Shown: positions 60,539 through 64,000 of the stretch, one piece after another
How the letters are laid out: each line of letters starts with the position of its first letter
How positions within the stretch are numbered: the stretch's first letter is position 1
Assembly: GCF_003722315.1 (NCBI RefSeq)
Contig: NZ_CP033580.1
Location: 2,446,501 to 2,510,500, forward strand
From: Thermoanaerobacter ethanolicus JW 200
GTDB lineage: Bacteria; Bacillota; Thermoanaerobacteria; Thermoanaerobacterales; Thermoanaerobacteraceae
Direction of reading: 5' to 3'
DNA: 64,000 nucleotides
The notes under the pieces: model-generated
What the model saw: the letters and a program-made list of their open reading frames with translations, nothing else
What the model was told of the DNA's origin: nothing
Database searches by the model: none
Program-made: the position numbers and the translations under genes

Positions 60539-61757
60539 CCTGTTGCTCCTCCTTAAGAGCTATGCCATTGAGCATGCCCAATGTCACAAAACTCGTCACC
60601 ATAGAACTACCACCATAACTTACAAAGGGAAGGGTTACCCCTGTCAGAGGTATGAATTTTATGACACCACCAATTATAGTAAAAACTTGTAAACTAAACA
60701 TTGAAATAAGGCCTGCAGCTACTAATACACCAAACTCGTCTTTAGCATTTAGTGCTACTTTAATCCCTCTATACATTATAACAAAATACACAAGAATTAT
60801 GGCTATAGCACCTAAAAGTCCAAATTCTTCACTAATAGCAGAAAATATGAAGTCAGTTGCCACAACCGGTATATACTCTGGATGCCCCATACCGAGCCCT
60901 GTGCCAAAAAAGCCTCCTGCAGCAATGGCGAAAAGGGATTGTACAATTTGATATGTCTTCCCCGGTACATCCATCCAAGGATTCAACCATGCCTCAATTC
61001 TTACTCTTACGTGCCAAAACAAAAAGTAGGATATTATGCCTCCTAAAACAAATAGCCCAATCCCTACTGCTGTGTACAATAGATTAGAAGTAGAGACAAA
61101 AATTAATAATACTGTAGTAGCATAAAATAAAAACGCCATCCCTAAGTCTTTTTCTAATACAAATATTCCTACAATTGCAAGAGTTATTAATCCTAAAATA
61201 ATTATGTCTTTTGTTTCTCTCCTGGTGCACAAATATTTTGCCAAAAAAATTATATATATTATCTTAGCAAGTTCAGCTGGCTGAACATATATGCCGTCAA
61301 AAGTAAGCCAGTTTTTAGCACCACCTATCTCTCTTCCAAAAATTAATGTTGAGCCCAGTAGTGCTATTGTAAGTGCAATGTAAATAGCTTCCCCATATTT
61401 GAGTTTATAAAGTAAATCGTAGTATTTTGAAATATATGAGGAAATGAAGTAAAGTAAAAATCCTATTGCAATCCAAACAATCTGTTTTATGAGCAAATCT
61501 GGTGCAACTCTATATATCATTATAAGCCCCATTTCTGTCAAAAAAGAAGTTAAAATGATAAATTGGATCTCACCCAAAGGAAACAATCTTACATGCAAAT
61601 AATATACAATATATATCAATATCGGAAAAGCTAAGGTAAAGTATATAGTGTCAAAGCCTTTGGGCTTATTGTGTATAAAAAGCAATGCAAAAGCTATCAC
61701 AAATATCCAAAAAACATTTTTCATAGCTTTAGATCCAGTTTTTATATATTCTTCCAT
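60513..61757 (-). CDS. rodA: FtsW/RodA/SpoVE-family SEDS glycosyltransferase
   Basis: The 414-residue membrane protein has ten or so helices and the SEDS motifs GGAKNWLTFDGIYVQPAELAKIIYIIFLAKYL, YQIVQSLFAIAAGGFFGTGLGMGHPEYIPVVATDFIFSAISEEFGLLGA and IGGVIKFIPLTGVTLPFVSYGGSSMVTSFVTLGML. It polymerises lipid II. Overlap with the class B PBP and closeness of an FHA protein mark a conserved cell-wall module. Whether it serves elongation or sporulation is open. Confidence 0.93.
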   Translation of the reverse strand: MEEYIKTGSKAMKNVFWIFVIAFALLFIHNKPKGFDTIYFTLAFPILIYIVYYLHVRLFPLGEIQFIILTSFLTEMGLIMIYRVAPDLLIKQIVWIAIGFLLYFISSYISKYYDLLYKLKYGEAIYIALTIALLGSTLIFGREIGGAKNWLTFDGIYVQPAELAKIIYIIFLAKYLCTRRETKDIIILGLITLAIVGIFVLEKDLGMAFLFYATTVLLIFVSTSNLLYTAVGIGLFVLGGIISYFLFWHVRVRIEAWLNPWMDVPGKTYQIVQSLFAIAAGGFFGTGLGMGHPEYIPVVATDFIFSAISEEFGLLGAIAIILVYFVIMYRGIKVALNAKDEFGVLVAAGLISMFSLQVFTIIGGVIKFIPLTGVTLPFVSYGGSSMVTSFVTLGMLNGIALKEEQQDVQLKSQY

Positions 61758-61768
61758 AAGATTTCACC

Positions 61769-62173
61769 CTATAAAATAAATTTGAGTTCAACATCTCCTA
61801 AAGTAATTACATCATTATTTGTTATTTTGGCAATTCTTTTTATTCTCTTACCATTTACAAAAGTGCCATTTGTACTGTTTAAATCTTGTATATAAAACCT
61901 TTTGCCCCTCTTTCGTATGATAGCATGCCGTGCAGACACATAAGGGCTTTCAATTACTATATCGCATTCCTCCGACCTTCCTATAGTAGTAACTTCAAAA
62001 AGATTAAAAGTCCTTTCTCCATTTAAAAAAGAAAGTTTTGCAGAGGTTATTTGCCTCTCATATCTTGCCCCTTTTATGTCCATATACACTATTTTAAAAA
62101 CCCTGTATAAAAACAGGTAGATGAGAAAAATAAGGACATATTTTAATATCTGAGAAGCTATGGCATAATACAT
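61769..62173 (-). CDS. Membrane-anchored FHA-domain protein
   Basis: The 134-residue protein has an N-terminal membrane helix (about 8-28) and a complete FHA domain with TIGRSEECDIVIESPYVSARHAIIRKRGKRFYIQDLNSTNGTFVNGKRI, which binds phosphothreonine. It lies 11 bases before rodA. The layout is like FhaB of mycobacteria, where it takes part in regulation of cell-wall growth by Ser/Thr kinases; no kinase is in this window. Confidence 0.9.
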   Translation of the reverse strand: MYYAIASQILKYVLIFLIYLFLYRVFKIVYMDIKGARYERQITSAKLSFLNGERTFNLFEVTTIGRSEECDIVIESPYVSARHAIIRKRGKRFYIQDLNSTNGTFVNGKRIKRIAKITNNDVITLGDVELKFIL

Positions 62174-62182
62174 AAATTCACC

Positions 62183-64000
62183 TCATTTTTGAGAAAGGAC
62201 TTTTTTCAAAAACCATCCAGTATAAGAATTCTCATTAGCAGCAATTTCCTCAGGTGTCCCTGTAGCTATTACCATTCCACCTTTGTCTCCACCTTCTGGT
62301 CCTAAGTCAATAATATAGTCTGCACTTTTTATGACATCTAAGTTGTGTTCAATTACAATAACAGTGTTACCTGCATCAGTTAATCTATTTAAAACATCAA
62401 GAAGCCTATGCACATCTGCAAAATGTAATCCAGTTGTAGGCTCATCCAAAATATATAATGTCTTACCTGTAGGTCTTTTAGAAAGTTCAGTAGCTAATTT
62501 TACTCTTTGGGCTTCTCCTCCTGAAAGCTGAGTAGAAGGTTGCCCTAGTTTAATATATCCTAGTCCTACATCATACAAAGTCATCAATTTATTTTTTATC
62601 CTAGGTATATTTTCAAAAAACACTAACGCTTCTTCTACCGTCATATTAAGTACATCCGAAATATTTTTTCCTTTATATTTTACTTCCAATGTTTCCCTAT
62701 TATACCTTTGACCCTTGCACACTTCACAAGGGACATACACATCCGGCAAAAAGTTCATCTCAATTTTAATTATACCATCTCCTCCACATGCTTCACACCT
62801 TCCACCTTTAACGTTAAAACTAAATCTCCCTGGTTTATAGCCTCTCATTTTAGCTTCTGGGGTATTTGCAAAAACCTCTCTTATATAGTCGAAAACTCCT
62901 GTATATGTAGCAGGATTTGAGCGAGGAGTCCTGCCTATAGGAGACTGGTCAATATTTATTACTTTATCTATATTATCGATACCCTCTATTGCATCGTGCA
63001 TACCTGGTTTATCTTTGGACTTATAAATCTTCTGTGCCAATGCTTTGTACAGTATCTCATTTATAAGGGTGCTTTTGCCTGAGCCAGAAACCCCTGTAAC
63101 GCATATAAATACTCCAAGAGGGAAAACCACATCTATATTTTTTAAATTGTTTTCCTTAGCTCCTTTCACTATTAAAGCTTTTCCATTAGGTTTTCTCCTC
63201 TGTTTTGGCACTTCTATCTTTATTTTGCCACTTAAATACTGTCCTGTAATTGACTTTTCACATTTTAACACATCTTCTATCGTACCCGCAACTACAATTT
63301 CTCCTCCATGCTCACCTGCACCTGGTCCTACATCCACAATGTAGTCTGCCGCATATATTGTATCCTCGTCGTGCTCTACTACTATAAGAGTATTGCCTTG
63401 GTCTCTTAATTTTTTCAAGGAATTTATAAGTCTTTCATTATCTCTTTGATGAAGTCCAATGCTGGGTTCGTCCAAGATATATGTGACTCCTACAAGTCCA
63501 GAACCTATCTGACTTGCCAATCTTATCCTTTGTGCTTCTCCACCTGATAAAGTAGCTGCGGGCCTTGACAGAGTTAAATAATCAAGGCCTACATCTACAA
63601 GAAAACTAAGCCTTGCTTTTATTTCTTTTAAAATTGGCTTTGCAATAATCTCATGTCTTTCTGTCAATTTGAGTTGGTCAATAAATTTTATAAGCTCGCC
63701 AACAGAAAGGTCTGTCATTTCTTTTATGGAAAGTCCACCAACAGTCACAGCTAACGCTTCTGGCTTTAATCTTGCTCCATGGCATGCAGGACAAGTAACC
63801 GGTCTCATATACTTTTCTATCTCTTCTTTTATAAAATCTGAAGAAGTATTGTTGTACCTTCTTTCAAGATTGTTTACTATCCCTTCAAATCCATAGGACT
63901 TTCCCTTTGTATCTTTGCCATAAAGCAGTACATTTTTTAAATCTTCACTAAACTTTTCATAAGGAGTATTCTCTGTATATCCAAAATGTTCAATCAATCT
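62183..64000 (-). CDS. uvrA: Excinuclease ABC subunit A (C-terminal part; runs off the right edge)
   Basis: The frame is open to the window edge and lacks the N-terminal third. Visible are the first zinc-type pair [14 protein letters not shown], the ABC signature [37 protein letters not shown], the second Walker [16 protein letters not shown], the zinc finger [27 protein letters not shown], and the second signature [35 protein letters not shown]. UvrA recognises DNA damage and loads UvrB. It lies upstream of the FHA gene by 10 bases. Confidence 0.97.
   Translation of the reverse strand, partial: RLIEHFGYTENTPYEKFSEDLKNVLLYGKDTKGKSYGFEGIVNNLERRYNNTSSDFIKEEIEKYMRPVTCPACHGARLKPEALAVTVGGLSIKEMTDLSVGELIKFIDQLKLTERHEIIAKPILKEIKARLSFLVDVGLDYLTLSRPAATLSGGEAQRIRLASQIGSGLVGVTYILDEPSIGLHQRDNERLINSLKKLRDQGNTLIVVEHDEDTIYAADYIVDVGPGAGEHGGEIVVAGTIEDVLKCEKSITGQYLSGKIKIEVPKQRRKPNGKALIVKGAKENNLKNIDVVFPLGVFICVTGVSGSGKSTLINEILYKALAQKIYKSKDKPGMHDAIEGIDNIDKVINIDQSPIGRTPRSNPATYTGVFDYIREVFANTPEAKMRGYKPGRFSFNVKGGRCEACGGDGIIKIEMNFLPDVYVPCEVCKGQRYNRETLEVKYKGKNISDVLNMTVEEALVFFENIPRIKNKLMTLYDVGLGYIKLGQPSTQLSGGEAQRVKLATELSKRPTGKTLYILDEPTTGLHFADVHRLLDVLNRLTDAGNTVIVIEHNLDVIKSADYIIDLGPEGGDKGGMVIATGTPEEIAANENSYTGWFLKKVLSQK

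Noticed and set aside
1-64000. CRISPR arrays, tRNA, rRNA, riboswitches
   Set aside because: No regularly spaced repeats, cloverleaf-like sequences or recognised aptamer landmarks were seen on reading both strands; absence of weak or unusual ones cannot be guaranteed.

Overview
The window (64 kb, strongly AT-rich) looks like a chromosomal stretch of a thermophilic, fermentative, low-GC Firmicute, most likely Thermoanaerobacter or a close relative. The indications are the gal operon of the type-2 galT kind, the mannose-family PTS under a LevR-type regulator, hprK, the pbpA-rodA-FHA cluster next to uvrA/uvrC, purine-rich GGAGG ribosome binding sites, and the particular mix of IS110, ISLre2, IS607 and group II intron sequences. 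The genus call is an inference from gene content; no rRNA or tRNA is present to confirm it. Almost all genes are on the minus strand; exceptions are two transposases, a Uma2-type protein and birA.

Layout. 1-0.73 kb: start of an HlyD-type membrane fusion lipoprotein. 0.9-18 kb: a galactoside/galactose region: GH2 beta-galactosidase and GH36 alpha-galactosidase, an IS110 element lying against a 5' fragment of a group IIC-like intron, a galactose-type ABC transporter (mglB, broken mglA, mglC), a DUF4380 mutarotase-like protein, a ROK repressor, and galE-galK-galT. An intact ISLre2 element with a 9-bp target duplication sits just upstream of galT. 20-33 kb: a mannose-family PTS locus with a LevR-type activator, a near-consensus sigma-54 promoter and a dyad placed like its enhancer; an IS has landed between the IIB and IIC genes. 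Downstream are a second IIA/IIB pair, an Ldh2-family oxidoreductase, a 2-hydroxyacid dehydrogenase and a KDPG/KHG aldolase, suggesting a sugar-acid or related substrate. 33-39 kb: 6-phosphogluconate dehydrogenase, a decayed FGGY kinase, two more 2-hydroxyacid dehydrogenases, a DeoR regulator and an AEC transporter. 39-44.6 kb: a LacI-controlled operon of two Gfo/Idh/MocA dehydrogenases and two TIM-barrel isomerases, preceded by two identical-type operators. 44.7-48.5 kb: a HicA-like toxin with an unusual Phd+HicB-type antitoxin, two small hypothetical genes and an IS607-type element whose recombinase carries an in-frame amber codon. 48.6-51 kb: an AmmeMemoRadiSam pair. 51-64 kb: housekeeping genes (YesL-like, acyl-CoA synthetase, ROK glucokinase, PHP protein, hprK, birA, uvrC, class B PBP, RodA/FtsW, FHA protein, uvrA).

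How it works together. Alpha- and beta-galactosidase release galactose, the Mgl-type ABC system would import it, and galK/galT/galE feed it into glucose-1-phosphate; however, mglA is broken, so this importer is probably dead in this genome. HprK and glucokinase indicate Firmicute-type carbon catabolite control. The most notable observations are the intragenic relocation of a 116-bp block inside mglA, the sigma-54/LevR promoter architecture interrupted by an IS, the hybrid antitoxin, the terminator-inserted intron fragment abutting IS110 with a structured RNA candidate, a 186-bp palindromic MITE-like element, and a dispersed intergenic motif containing TGTCGAA.
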